Of a stretch of 52,941 bases of DNA, positions 8,353-16,593 are shown in pieces (position 1 is the stretch's first letter; every line of letters begins with the position of its first letter). Under the pieces are notes generated by a model that worked only from the letters and a program-made list of their open reading frames with translations, made no database searches and had not been told where the DNA came from. Position numbers and translations under genes: made by a program. The DNA is from an uncultured Porphyromonadaceae bacterium. Lineage in GTDB: Bacteria; Bacteroidota; Bacteroidia; Bacteroidales; Muribaculaceae. The stretch spans positions 1 to 52,941 of the forward strand of contig CAMWSN010000001.1 of NCBI GenBank assembly GCA_947176925.1, read 5' to 3'.

Positions 8353-10688
8353 AAAAAGCAATTATCTTCAGCGCCTTAGGCCTGTTAGCCGCGACGGCAA
8401 CGGCCGAAGTACTCACCCCCTCCCAAGCCCTTAGCCGCGCCCTTGGCGAAAGCCCTGCGGGCATCCGTAAGATTGCCGCGAAAGAACATGCGCTCACTCC
8501 CGCGCTGACCATCGGCACTCCCGCATCGCCGGAACTTTACGTGATGACCCCCTCAGAAGGGTCACTCCTTATCGTTTCCGCCGAAAGCGAGACCCCGGCC
8601 CTGCTCGGTTACAGCGACGACGGCGGTTTTGACCCTCAGAACATGCCCGCCGGACTCTCGGCTCTGCTGGAGAGATATGCTATGGAGATTCAAGCCGTAC
8701 GCGCCGGAATTGCCGGTGTAGCCACCGGTGCGCGCGCCGACTATGCACCAATTTCGCCCCTCTGTAAAACGACCTGGAACCAGGATCGCCCCTACAACAA
8801 CAGCTGCCCGAAACTCAACGGCGAGTATACGATGACAGGCTGCGTTGCTACGGCCATGGCCCAAGTCCTCAAAGCCATAGAATGGCCCCCGAAATGCAAC
8901 GGCGGCTCCGAAACATACAATTGGGCCAACGGCAACAAGAACCTGACACTGAACTTTGACGAAGTCACCCTGAACTGGTCAGTGATGAAGGATAATTACA
9001 CTTCATCAGGCATCACGGCAGCGTCCAAAGCCGTGGCAACTCTGATGCAGGCAGTGGCCTACGCCGGCCACATGAACTTCTCTCCCTCGGCTTCGGGCAC
9101 ATACGGCGTCACGATGGCCGGAGGACTCATTAACCACTTTGATTTTGACTGCACGTTGACCTACGAACAGCATGACTGGTACACTCAGGCCGAGTGGGAA
9201 GACATGATCTACAAGCAATTATCATCCGGTTTCCCGGTATATTATGACGGCGTTACCCCTGACAATCAGGCCGGACACGCCTTCGTAGTCGACGGCTATG
9301 CCGGCGACGGCTACTATCACCTCAACTGGGGCTGGGGCGGCATGAGCGATGGCTATTACCGACTGACGGCGCTCGATCCGTCATCACAAGGCATCGGCGG
9401 CTCAACCAGCGGCTACAATTTCAGCCAGGGCATAATCGTCGGCCTCAAGAAGGGCGCCACGACTCCTATGACCGAAAGACCTCTGATATTTGCCTGCTGG
9501 GACACCTTTGGTGTTGAAAAGACGACAGTGTCCAAAGGCTCATCCGCTAAGTTTACCGGCGGATTCTTCAACATGGGTCCGCTGACCGTCAGCAAAGTGA
9601 CTCCGGGAGTGAAATTCGTCAACGAAGCTACGGGCGAAGAAACCCTCCTTCGCTCAGCATCAAACTATAACGGAAATATAGCAACAACCACCGGTTTCAA
9701 CGACTATACCGTCACGATGCAAAACTCCCTACCCGAAGGAACTTACACGGTATATCCGACCATCTATGACCGCACTTCAAAACAAACCTACGATATGCGC
9801 GGCCGCATCGGCGGATTCAGTTATCTGATTGCCACTGTTGCCGGCTCGACCGTAACGTTCAGCACTCCGGACCGTGCTGCCGTCAAGGCCTCAAACGTCA
9901 AATTGACGAGCAAGGTCTACACAAACACTCCATTCTCCGTAAGCGCTACAATCACTAACTCCACTACCCAGCCCTACAACGGCTATATCATTCCGGCAAT
10001 ATTCAGCCCGACCACGGGGTCAGTGGTTAAAGTCTTTGAGTCATTTGCTTTGGAAGCTGCTCCCAATTCTTCGCAGCAAATCAGCCTGATGTGTGGCCTT
10101 GACGCCACGGTCGGCACCGGCAGCTATGACTTCTGCCTGATGGACGAAAACGGAAGAATGGCCGGCAACGCCGTCCGTATCACCGTCAGCAAACGTCCGG
10201 CCGACGGCGTCATGAAAGTAGTCAGCCTGACGGCCACAAATACCTCCCAGAATAATCTGACTTTTGATGCGAAAGTAACATGCACGGAAGGCTATTTCTC
10301 CGCTCCGATCTACGTGGTAATCTTCCCGCGCTCGGGCCAGGGAACAAACCTTGACCTCTTTATGTCGGAGCCGCTTCTGATGAGCGCCGGCGATACGAAG
10401 ACCGTCACCGTCAGCAGCACTTTCGCATCCGGCAAGCCGGGCACGACCTACTCTGCAGTGGCCTATTACGTCAACTCGGAAAACTACAACGTCCCGATGG
10501 AGGGCGCCCAGTTGGTTCAGTTCACTCTGACATCCGGAGAATACGGCGAAACCAACTCAATTGATGAAGTTAGCGAAAGCGCTGAACCGACGGAATGGTT
10601 TGACATCCAAGGCCGACGCATATCTACGCCGGGCCACGGAATTTACATTGGTCGTCAGGGCGATAAAGTCATCAAACGCGCCTTATGA
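8349..10688 (+). CDS. secreted C10-family (streptopain/PrtT-like) cysteine protease with C-terminal sorting tail
   Basis: A 779-residue exported protease. The signal peptide is MKKAIIFSALGLLAATATA. A propeptide-like region (about 20-130) precedes the C10 catalytic domain: the nucleophile is Cys165 in MTGCVATAMAQ, His310 lies in GHAFVVDGY, and the HLNWGWGG motif (324-331) is the family hallmark also seen in SpeB and interpain. Residues about 380-720 look like beta-sandwich modules. The C-terminus (WFDIQGRRI, then GIYIGRQG) resembles a type IX secretion sorting tail, so release to or anchoring at the cell surface is inferred. It overlaps both neighbours by ATGA (8349-8352 and 10685-10688), placing it in the middle of a three-gene operon. 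Confidence 0.92.
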   Translation: MKKAIIFSALGLLAATATAEVLTPSQALSRALGESPAGIRKIAAKEHALTPALTIGTPASPELYVMTPSEGSLLIVSAESETPALLGYSDDGGFDPQNMPAGLSALLERYAMEIQAVRAGIAGVATGARADYAPISPLCKTTWNQDRPYNNSCPKLNGEYTMTGCVATAMAQVLKAIEWPPKCNGGSETYNWANGNKNLTLNFDEVTLNWSVMKDNYTSSGITAASKAVATLMQAVAYAGHMNFSPSASGTYGVTMAGGLINHFDFDCTLTYEQHDWYTQAEWEDMIYKQLSSGFPVYYDGVTPDNQAGHAFVVDGYAGDGYYHLNWGWGGMSDGYYRLTALDPSSQGIGGSTSGYNFSQGIIVGLKKGATTPMTERPLIFACWDTFGVEKTTVSKGSSAKFTGGFFNMGPLTVSKVTPGVKFVNEATGEETLLRSASNYNGNIATTTGFNDYTVTMQNSLPEGTYTVYPTIYDRTSKQTYDMRGRIGGFSYLIATVAGSTVTFSTPDRAAVKASNVKLTSKVYTNTPFSVSATITNSTTQPYNGYIIPAIFSPTTGSVVKVFESFALEAAPNSSQQISLMCGLDATVGTGSYDFCLMDENGRMAGNAVRITVSKRPADGVMKVVSLTATNTSQNNLTFDAKVTCTEGYFSAPIYVVIFPRSGQGTNLDLFMSEPLLMSAGDTKTVTVSSTFASGKPGTTYSAVAYYVNSENYNVPMEGAQLVQFTLTSGEYGETNSIDEVSESAEPTEWFDIQGRRISTPGHGIYIGRQGDKVIKRAL

Positions 10689-11677
10689 AGCGCCTTCTGA
10701 TAGTCGGGGCCGGCGGTTTTATCGGCGGCTTCATATGCAAAAAAGCCCTTGAACTGGGCTACGAGACGACGGCCGGAATCCGGCCGTCGACTTCGCGTGA
10801 ATACCTCGGCGACGAACGCCTTAAATTCCTTGAATTTGACTATTCATCAGTTGAATCGATAGCTCAGACGCTTAACGAAAGCGGCGAGATATGGGACTAC
10901 GTCATCTACAATCTCGGCGCAACGAAATGCACTAATTTCAGAGACTTCAACCGCATCAACTTTGAATGTCTGCGTAACTTCGGGACGGCCCTGCGTCAAT
11001 GCGGGAAATCACCGGAGAAGTTTCTCTATGTCAGCTCACTCTCGGCGCTCGGCCCGGGCGATGAGAAAGGCTACAGCCCCCTGACGGAGTCCATGATACC
11101 CCGGCCCAATACCAAGTACGGGCTATCAAAAATCAAGGCAGAACAATGGCTTGAGACTCAGTCCGGACTCAACTGGATAATCTTCCGACCGACGGGTGTT
11201 TACGGCCCTCATGAGAAAGATTACCTGATGATGATAAAATGTATTGACAAGCATTTTGACTTCGGAGTGGGTTACCGGAAGCAATTGCTGACGTTTATCT
11301 ATGTCGAGGACCTTGTGGAGGCTATGTTTATGGCCTTGGCTGAGGCTCCGACGCATCGACGCTACAATATCTCGGAGCAGCTTTATTACACTCAGGCTGA
11401 GTTCCGTAAGATTGCAGCCCAGGAACTTGGTCGCAAGTTTGTCATTCCGGTCAAGCTGCCGCTATGGGCCGTCAAGGCCGTCAGCGCCATCGCAGAGAAG
11501 ATTGGCGCACTGACGGGTAAGCCTTCAACGCTTAATTCCGATAAATATCAGATAATGAAGCAGCGAAACTGGAATTGCACAACCAAGGCGGCCGAGGATG
11601 ACTTCGGCTTCGTAGCCAGGACCAACCTTCGCGAAGGACTGCGCAAAACCATTGTGGCTTATCGCCAAAGCAATTAG
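10685..11677 (+). CDS. NAD(P)-dependent epimerase/dehydratase, extended SDR family
   Basis: A 330-residue Rossmann-fold oxidoreductase. The nucleotide-binding motif GAGGFIGG is at residues 8-15, the catalytic pair Tyr145/Lys149 sits in NTKYGLSK, Ser117, Ser118 and Ser120 lie in the YVSSLSALG strand, and GVYGPHEKDY follows as in extended SDRs. Such enzymes act on nucleotide sugars or related substrates; the exact substrate cannot be read here. There is no signal peptide, so it is cytoplasmic. It overlaps the protease gene by ATGA and ends the operon, followed by a terminator at 11742. The link to phosphate transport and a secreted protease is not obvious. Confidence 0.85.
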   Translation: MKRLLIVGAGGFIGGFICKKALELGYETTAGIRPSTSREYLGDERLKFLEFDYSSVESIAQTLNESGEIWDYVIYNLGATKCTNFRDFNRINFECLRNFGTALRQCGKSPEKFLYVSSLSALGPGDEKGYSPLTESMIPRPNTKYGLSKIKAEQWLETQSGLNWIIFRPTGVYGPHEKDYLMMIKCIDKHFDFGVGYRKQLLTFIYVEDLVEAMFMALAEAPTHRRYNISEQLYYTQAEFRKIAAQELGRKFVIPVKLPLWAVKAVSAIAEKIGALTGKPSTLNSDKYQIMKQRNWNCTTKAAEDDFGFVARTNLREGLRKTIVAYRQSN

Positions 11678-11741
11678 CTGCTTAGCGTTTAATATTTAGT
11701 GCTTGAACTTTAAACCTTAAACATCAAATTAGGAATTATTT

Positions 11742-11778
11742 GGCTGCGCCCTGCTTATCGGGTGCAGCCTTATTTTTT
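11742..11778 (+). terminator. intrinsic terminator of the Na/Pi-protease-SDR operon
   Basis: GGCTGCGCCC (11742-11751) pairs with GGGTGCAGCC (11760-11769) with one G-T wobble, an 8-base loop and a following T-rich tract to 11778. Confidence 0.88.
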
Positions 11779-11796
11779 ATGACAATAATTTACATA

Positions 11797-11837
11797 GAGA
11801 GAGGCCACCGTTCACCCGATGGTGAAGGCGGTCTCTC
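11797..11837 (-). terminator. hairpin between the SDR gene and the sialidase gene
   Basis: GAGAGA (11797-11802) pairs with TCTCTC (11832-11837) and TTCACC (11811-11816) with GGTGAA (11821-11826), with an imperfect middle. It is placed to end the leftward sialidase transcript, but no clean T-run follows on the minus strand, so the role is uncertain. Confidence 0.45.
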
Positions 11838-11876
11838 AAAGAATTGCTAATTAATAATTTCTAATTACTAATTAGA

Positions 11877-14800
11877 TTAGATGTTACGGAGTTCGCCGTT
11901 AACGATGTAGAGGCCTTTGGAAGCCTTGATTACGCGGCGACCCTGGAGGTCATAGATGATATTTTTACCCTCGCCATTGATTTCGAGGATTGCATCACTG
12001 CCTTCTGCTGGTTCAACGGTAACGGTGCAGGTTGCAGTCTTGGTTTGAGTTGCAGCAGTAATGATAGCGTTACCAACACCGACAGCGGTTACGACACCGT
12101 TATCAACAGTGGCAACAAGCTCGTTAGATGAGGTCCAGGCAACTTCCTTGGAGGTAGAAGCAGAGAGTGAAGCCGTATCGCCGACCTTGAGTGCAAGAGA
12201 AGCGGGGGTTATTTTCAGTTCATCGGCAGTAGCGGCACCGGGCCAAATGGCTACATCTTCGTAGGGGAAGTCATAGTCATCAGCCGAGGCAGGTTCGCCA
12301 TATTCAGCGCGGTTAAACTTGATGTAGTTAGCATAGGTGGGATTTTCGAGGTAAGCGTTGCCGGCTTCAGTCATGGCATCTTCCTTATCAGCAGAAGCAT
12401 GTTCCATACGGTATTCAACGAGGCTCTTGGTGAGTTTCTGAGCTACGGCGTTTTCATGGTCGGGATAGAAGGTGTAGAGGCCGTCGGTGATGAGTTCAAG
12501 GCTGAGTTCCTTGAAGACACCGTCGTAAGTTCCGGTGAGACCTTCTTCATAGAAGAATGCAAGGTGGCCGTTAGGCATAAGGCTCATGGTTGAGTAAGCA
12601 GCGTCGCCTCCGCAAACCTGATAGCGTCCGCCCCAGGTGGTGAAGTCATTGGCAGCATCGAAGTCTTCGCCGGAGTCAAGGCGCTTCCAAGCAATGCTGA
12701 CCATCTGGCGGCTACCGCCGTAGGGGAATGACTGCAGAGCCATGAAGCACTTTTCGCCGGTAGCGATGTTCTTGGCCGGGAGGAAGAAGATTTCGCCGTC
12801 GCAGGCGTTGATGTTGCCCATACCCATGTTAGTGTTGACATGGTTGCCAATCCACTTACCTTCGCCGGTGGTGGGGTTGGTATAGCGGAAGATGTTGAAG
12901 TTACGGTTACCGCTACGTGCGCGGGCAGCAAGAAGCACTGAACCGTCAGGAAGTTCTTCGGCCTTGGGTTCGTCAGCGTTAGAGGCTACGGGACATTGAG
13001 CGTAAGAACCGAGGATATTCCAGTTTTCACCCATATCGTCGGTATAGAGAACCCAGTTACGGGTGTTGTTACCGCCGTTTTGGCTGGAGATTACGGAGTA
13101 GACGCGATAGTAGTCGCCCACCTTGATGTAGCGGCTCTGCATTGCGCGGCCTGAACCGAAGAACATACCGTCAATCAAGCCGTTGCGAGGTTCGCCGTCA
13201 AAGAGCGAGTAGATCTTTTCGGTGATATTCATAGGAGCAGACCATGTGGTACCGCCGTCATGAGAAATCCAGCGGATGGCAGACTGAGCGTTGTTGCGGC
13301 GACTGCCCCAGAATCCGGTAGGACCGCCTACGGCAATCATCATTACGGTCTGGCTTTCGCGGTCAGCGCAGAGAGCGGCATCGCCCCAAGCGGCATCCCA
13401 AGCTTCGGTAGCGTTGGACTGAACAGTAGCCCAATCATTGCCTTTGGTCCACTGATGGTTATATTCGGTCACGGGGTTACCGTCGGCATCGTAAGCGAAA
13501 CCGGGAGCGGTCCAGGTTACGCCGTTGTCGTCACTGGAAGCGATGGTAAGGTCAATGTTGCCGCCTCCAAGGTCACCGTTACACCAGCGATAGTCGTAGG
13601 CAGCGATCAGGCGGCCTTCGTGTTCGCCGGCGCCCACGGTAGTGATGGCCGGAATACGGATCTGACGATCGACAGCATTGCGCGGGAAGACGTTCACCGG
13701 ACTCTCATAGGTGCGGACATAGCGGCGCACTGTAGCAGTGAAGTTTTCGAGAACTACGTTATTTTGCAAGTAGTTATCGCCGGTGGTGATAAACTGCGGG
13801 ATGTAGTCGTGAGGCATATCGGTCATTTCGATATGGTGCTTCTTAGTCCCACTGAGGTTAATGTTGACGCCTTCAACTCGGTCTTCGAGGCCGGAAGTGA
13901 TTCGCAAATTGGTTTCGCCGCTTTCCTGAGGGCAGTAAACATCAACGGAGAAGTCACTGATATAATAATCTTGAGGGATGGTGAATGAGAACGTGTTTGA
14001 ACCGCCATTGGAAGCCAGCTGCAGGAAAGCATCAGGATGCTCGTCGACGCTCTGAGGATTGCTCCAGTCGGAGATAGTCAAGTTATTGAAATTGGTCTCG
14101 AACTTGATGTTCATAGCTCCGGAATAAGTCCAGATGCCCTGCCAGCGGTTAGTGGGATCAACATTATTACCGGTGCGGCGGAGATAACCGTGAGCCATGT
14201 CAATGGGGAATTTTGACTCAATAACGATGGGAACGACAACCGAGTTGTCATCATAATTTGCCCAGAAGCCGAGATTGCCGTTAGCGCCGCCATAGCAGTT
14301 AAGAACCATATCTTCATTCTCACTGAGAGTAATGTAGATGGTTCGTTTGCCATTGAAAGCGTTGCCAATAGCAGTGCCGTCCTTCTTTGTTTCAGCAGTT
14401 GTTACAATCCAGGTGTCACAATAGCCGGCAGTGCCTTCGTCTACAAGTACAGCCTTGCCGTTATTGCCGTCGCCGGGCTTTGCAGCAAGAACCTTACCGA
14501 CACCGGTCGCACGGTTATATATTTTCACAGTGTGAGCCTCTTCATTAGCCACCACAAAGGCCCAAAGATGGTCATCATCTTCAGCAATAACCTTGTCATC
14601 AGCAGTGAACGACATTGTCTGCGAGCCGTTGTTGTAAAGCTTGTAGCCGTTGACACCAATCTGAAGGTTATACCATGTGGTCCATTCGTCAAACTTGCCG
14701 TTGACAATCAGGTCAGCCTCTACGGGGAGTTCATAGGGAGGCTCAACGTAGTCGGGGTCAAGAGTGATGGTGACGGTGAAGTCCTTTAAAGTTATGGGAT

Positions 14801-15290
14801 TACCATTCGTTCCTGAGAAAACGAAGGATGCTGTCTCTCCTTTCTCGATCACTTCGTCAACGGGGAATTCAACCCCGGAGGTAAGCGACTGAGCCGCACG
14901 GCCTTGAATTGCAAGTTTAAGGTCAGTAACAGTGGTGTTATAGACCGCTTTAAAAGAATAATGACTGACATACCATTTGCCTCCGATTACCGGATCAATC
15001 ACAACGGTAGTCGGTGCCGGTTTTCCGGTATTAAGCTTGAGCCAACCCGTATCCGTGTTTTCAAAATTATTAGCAGGGTTGCCGGACGGTCCGTTGGAAA
15101 CAACCTGAATGCCCGCTTCGGTCACACTTGAAGTCCACGTGGAGCGATAGTTACCGGAGCCGGTGAGGACACCCTCATCGCAGCTCACGGTGTACGTAAT
15201 CGTCTGAGGCTCCGTGGAATCCTGAGCCTTGGCGGTTACGCTGATGCCGGCTAATAGCAAAACCGGCAAGAGTAATCGTGTAAATTTCAT
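11877..15290 (-). CDS. multidomain secreted sialidase (GH33-like) with Ig-like and C-terminal sorting domains
   Basis: A 1137-residue exported protein with signal peptide (MKFTRLLLPVLLLAGISVTA). Residues about 25-185 and 190-530 form beta-rich modules I cannot name with certainty. The catalytic beta-propeller begins at the RIP motif (545-547, in IRIPAIT), followed by Asp boxes SSDDNGVTW (585-593), SHDGGTTW (676-683) and TDDMGENW (750-757), and Arg-containing strands ARARSGNR and GGSRQMVS. This pattern indicates an exo-alpha-sialidase freeing sialic acid from host glycans. Residues about 1030-1095 form a bacterial Ig-like (Big_2) domain and the end (IYDLQGRRV, GLYIVNGE) is a Por/T9SS-type tail. 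It is monocistronic with its own promoter. No Nan catabolic genes are visible nearby, so the sugar may be used elsewhere or released. Confidence 0.88.
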   Translation of the reverse strand: MKFTRLLLPVLLLAGISVTAKAQDSTEPQTITYTVSCDEGVLTGSGNYRSTWTSSVTEAGIQVVSNGPSGNPANNFENTDTGWLKLNTGKPAPTTVVIDPVIGGKWYVSHYSFKAVYNTTVTDLKLAIQGRAAQSLTSGVEFPVDEVIEKGETASFVFSGTNGNPITLKDFTVTITLDPDYVEPPYELPVEADLIVNGKFDEWTTWYNLQIGVNGYKLYNNGSQTMSFTADDKVIAEDDDHLWAFVVANEEAHTVKIYNRATGVGKVLAAKPGDGNNGKAVLVDEGTAGYCDTWIVTTAETKKDGTAIGNAFNGKRTIYITLSENEDMVLNCYGGANGNLGFWANYDDNSVVVPIVIESKFPIDMAHGYLRRTGNNVDPTNRWQGIWTYSGAMNIKFETNFNNLTISDWSNPQSVDEHPDAFLQLASNGGSNTFSFTIPQDYYISDFSVDVYCPQESGETNLRITSGLEDRVEGVNINLSGTKKHHIEMTDMPHDYIPQFITTGDNYLQNNVVLENFTATVRRYVRTYESPVNVFPRNAVDRQIRIPAITTVGAGEHEGRLIAAYDYRWCNGDLGGGNIDLTIASSDDNGVTWTAPGFAYDADGNPVTEYNHQWTKGNDWATVQSNATEAWDAAWGDAALCADRESQTVMMIAVGGPTGFWGSRRNNAQSAIRWISHDGGTTWSAPMNITEKIYSLFDGEPRNGLIDGMFFGSGRAMQSRYIKVGDYYRVYSVISSQNGGNNTRNWVLYTDDMGENWNILGSYAQCPVASNADEPKAEELPDGSVLLAARARSGNRNFNIFRYTNPTTGEGKWIGNHVNTNMGMGNINACDGEIFFLPAKNIATGEKCFMALQSFPYGGSRQMVSIAWKRLDSGEDFDAANDFTTWGGRYQVCGGDAAYSTMSLMPNGHLAFFYEEGLTGTYDGVFKELSLELITDGLYTFYPDHENAVAQKLTKSLVEYRMEHASADKEDAMTEAGNAYLENPTYANYIKFNRAEYGEPASADDYDFPYEDVAIWPGAATADELKITPASLALKVGDTASLSASTSKEVAWTSSNELVATVDNGVVTAVGVGNAIITAATQTKTATCTVTVEPAEGSDAILEINGEGKNIIYDLQGRRVIKASKGLYIVNGELRNI

Positions 15291-15345
15291 TGATAAAAAG
15301 AATTTATGATTTAAGTAATTGATTTATTTGCGCATTATGTGCCCC

Positions 15346-15374
15346 CAAAGATACAAAAATTTTTCGAAAAACAA
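15346..15374 (-). promoter_or_regulatory. promoter of the sialidase gene
   Basis: TATCTTTG on the minus strand (15353-15346) fits TAnnTTTG. A TTG (15374-15372) lies 18 bases upstream as a partial -33 box. The start would be about 50 bases before the ATG at 15290. Confidence 0.6.
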
Positions 15375-15414
15375 CGCATAATTCCCCAAAAATCATCATT
15401 TTCCCTCATTTTTT

Positions 15415-16593
15415 CTAGTCATAGAGTTTGGGAGCGGATGTTTTCCACGAAGTGGCATCAAATGTAGGGATGGGTGCGGAAGGGTTCATCAACGCTTGGC
15501 GGACAGACTTGGACCCGCAGACTTTGTCAAACAGATTCAGGCGCGAATTGTCAACGGCAAAAGGCTTCTGGCCGATGGCCATAAGTGCGCGGATAATATG
15601 AAATTGTATGGCGGTCAAAGTGGCCTTTTTGGGGTCAAGAATATAAACCTGCACTCCTTTTTGGTGTTTACCGCCGGGCGAAAGATAAACCGCACGGAAG
15701 CGTACTCCCGGAATGTCCTGACCATTCAGATATTCGGTAAGTTTCAGTGCGTCAACAGTTTCATTGACGGCTACACGGAAAGGCATAGTATAATTGGCGC
15801 CGATGCTTACCGAGCCGAGTTCACCCATAATTCCCATGGCAGGATAAAAGAAGGCGGTCTCGGCTGTCGGAATATTGGGCGACGTCGGGACCCACGGAAG
15901 ACCCGTCTGGTCAAAAGTCATTGACCGGCGCCAACCTTCCATTTTGACTACGTGGAGCTTACACTTGCCGCCAAGCTGAGTCTTATTGATCCAGAGAGCG
16001 AGTTCGCCCGCGGTCAGGCCATAGACATATGGGATAGAATATTGGCTGACAAAAGATTTAAAGCCGGGCTCAACCGTCATCGGCCCTTCTACCCTCTCAC
16101 CACCCAAGGGATTGGGACGGTCAAGGACTATGAATTCCAAGCCCTGTTCCGAGGCTGCCTCCATCGCTTTGCCCATTGTCGAAATGAACGTATAGGAGCG
16201 ACATCCGATGTCCTGAATATCATAGACCAAGGCGTCAAGTCCACGAAGCATCTCCGGAGTCGGCTTAAAGGTGCGACCATAGAGGGAATGGACCGGGAGA
16301 CCGGTGCGGGCGTCTTTTTGATTAGCCACGACACCTCCGCCGGCGACATCGCCGCGAACGCCATGTTCAGGCGCAAAAAGACTGACGAGTTTTACCCCGG
16401 GGGCAGAGTGCAGTATATCGACCGTAGAGTTAAGTTCGGCATCAACGCCCGTGGCATTAGTAATCAGGCCGATACGCTTGCCTCGGACCACACTGAAGTT
16501 ATCATCGCGAAGCACTTCAATGCCGGTTTTAACCCTGGCGAAAGCGCTGATTGAAAAAATCAAGACAAAAAATAAGAGGATAGGTTTTTTCAT
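15415..16593 (-). CDS. namZ: DUF1343 / NamZ-type exo-beta-N-acetylmuramidase (GH171)
   Basis: A 392-residue exported enzyme. I start it at ATG 16593, which opens the signal peptide MKKPILLFFVLIFSISAFA and overlaps the upstream stop as ATGA (16593-16590); the longer frame to 16698 adds 35 implausible residues inside the upstream gene. DUF1343 hallmarks are LITNATGVD (43-51), LFAPEHGVRGD with PEHG at 75-78, DIQDIGCRSYTF, DRPNPLGG and PNIPTAETAFFYPA. Characterised members (NamZ, GH171) remove terminal MurNAc from peptidoglycan fragments. Coupled translation with the SpoIID fusion gene upstream suggests that glycan strands are first processed and then trimmed by this enzyme. Confidence 0.88.
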   Translation of the reverse strand: MKKPILLFFVLIFSISAFARVKTGIEVLRDDNFSVVRGKRIGLITNATGVDAELNSTVDILHSAPGVKLVSLFAPEHGVRGDVAGGGVVANQKDARTGLPVHSLYGRTFKPTPEMLRGLDALVYDIQDIGCRSYTFISTMGKAMEAASEQGLEFIVLDRPNPLGGERVEGPMTVEPGFKSFVSQYSIPYVYGLTAGELALWINKTQLGGKCKLHVVKMEGWRRSMTFDQTGLPWVPTSPNIPTAETAFFYPAMGIMGELGSVSIGANYTMPFRVAVNETVDALKLTEYLNGQDIPGVRFRAVYLSPGGKHQKGVQVYILDPKKATLTAIQFHIIRALMAIGQKPFAVDNSRLNLFDKVCGSKSVRQALMNPSAPIPTFDATSWKTSAPKLYD

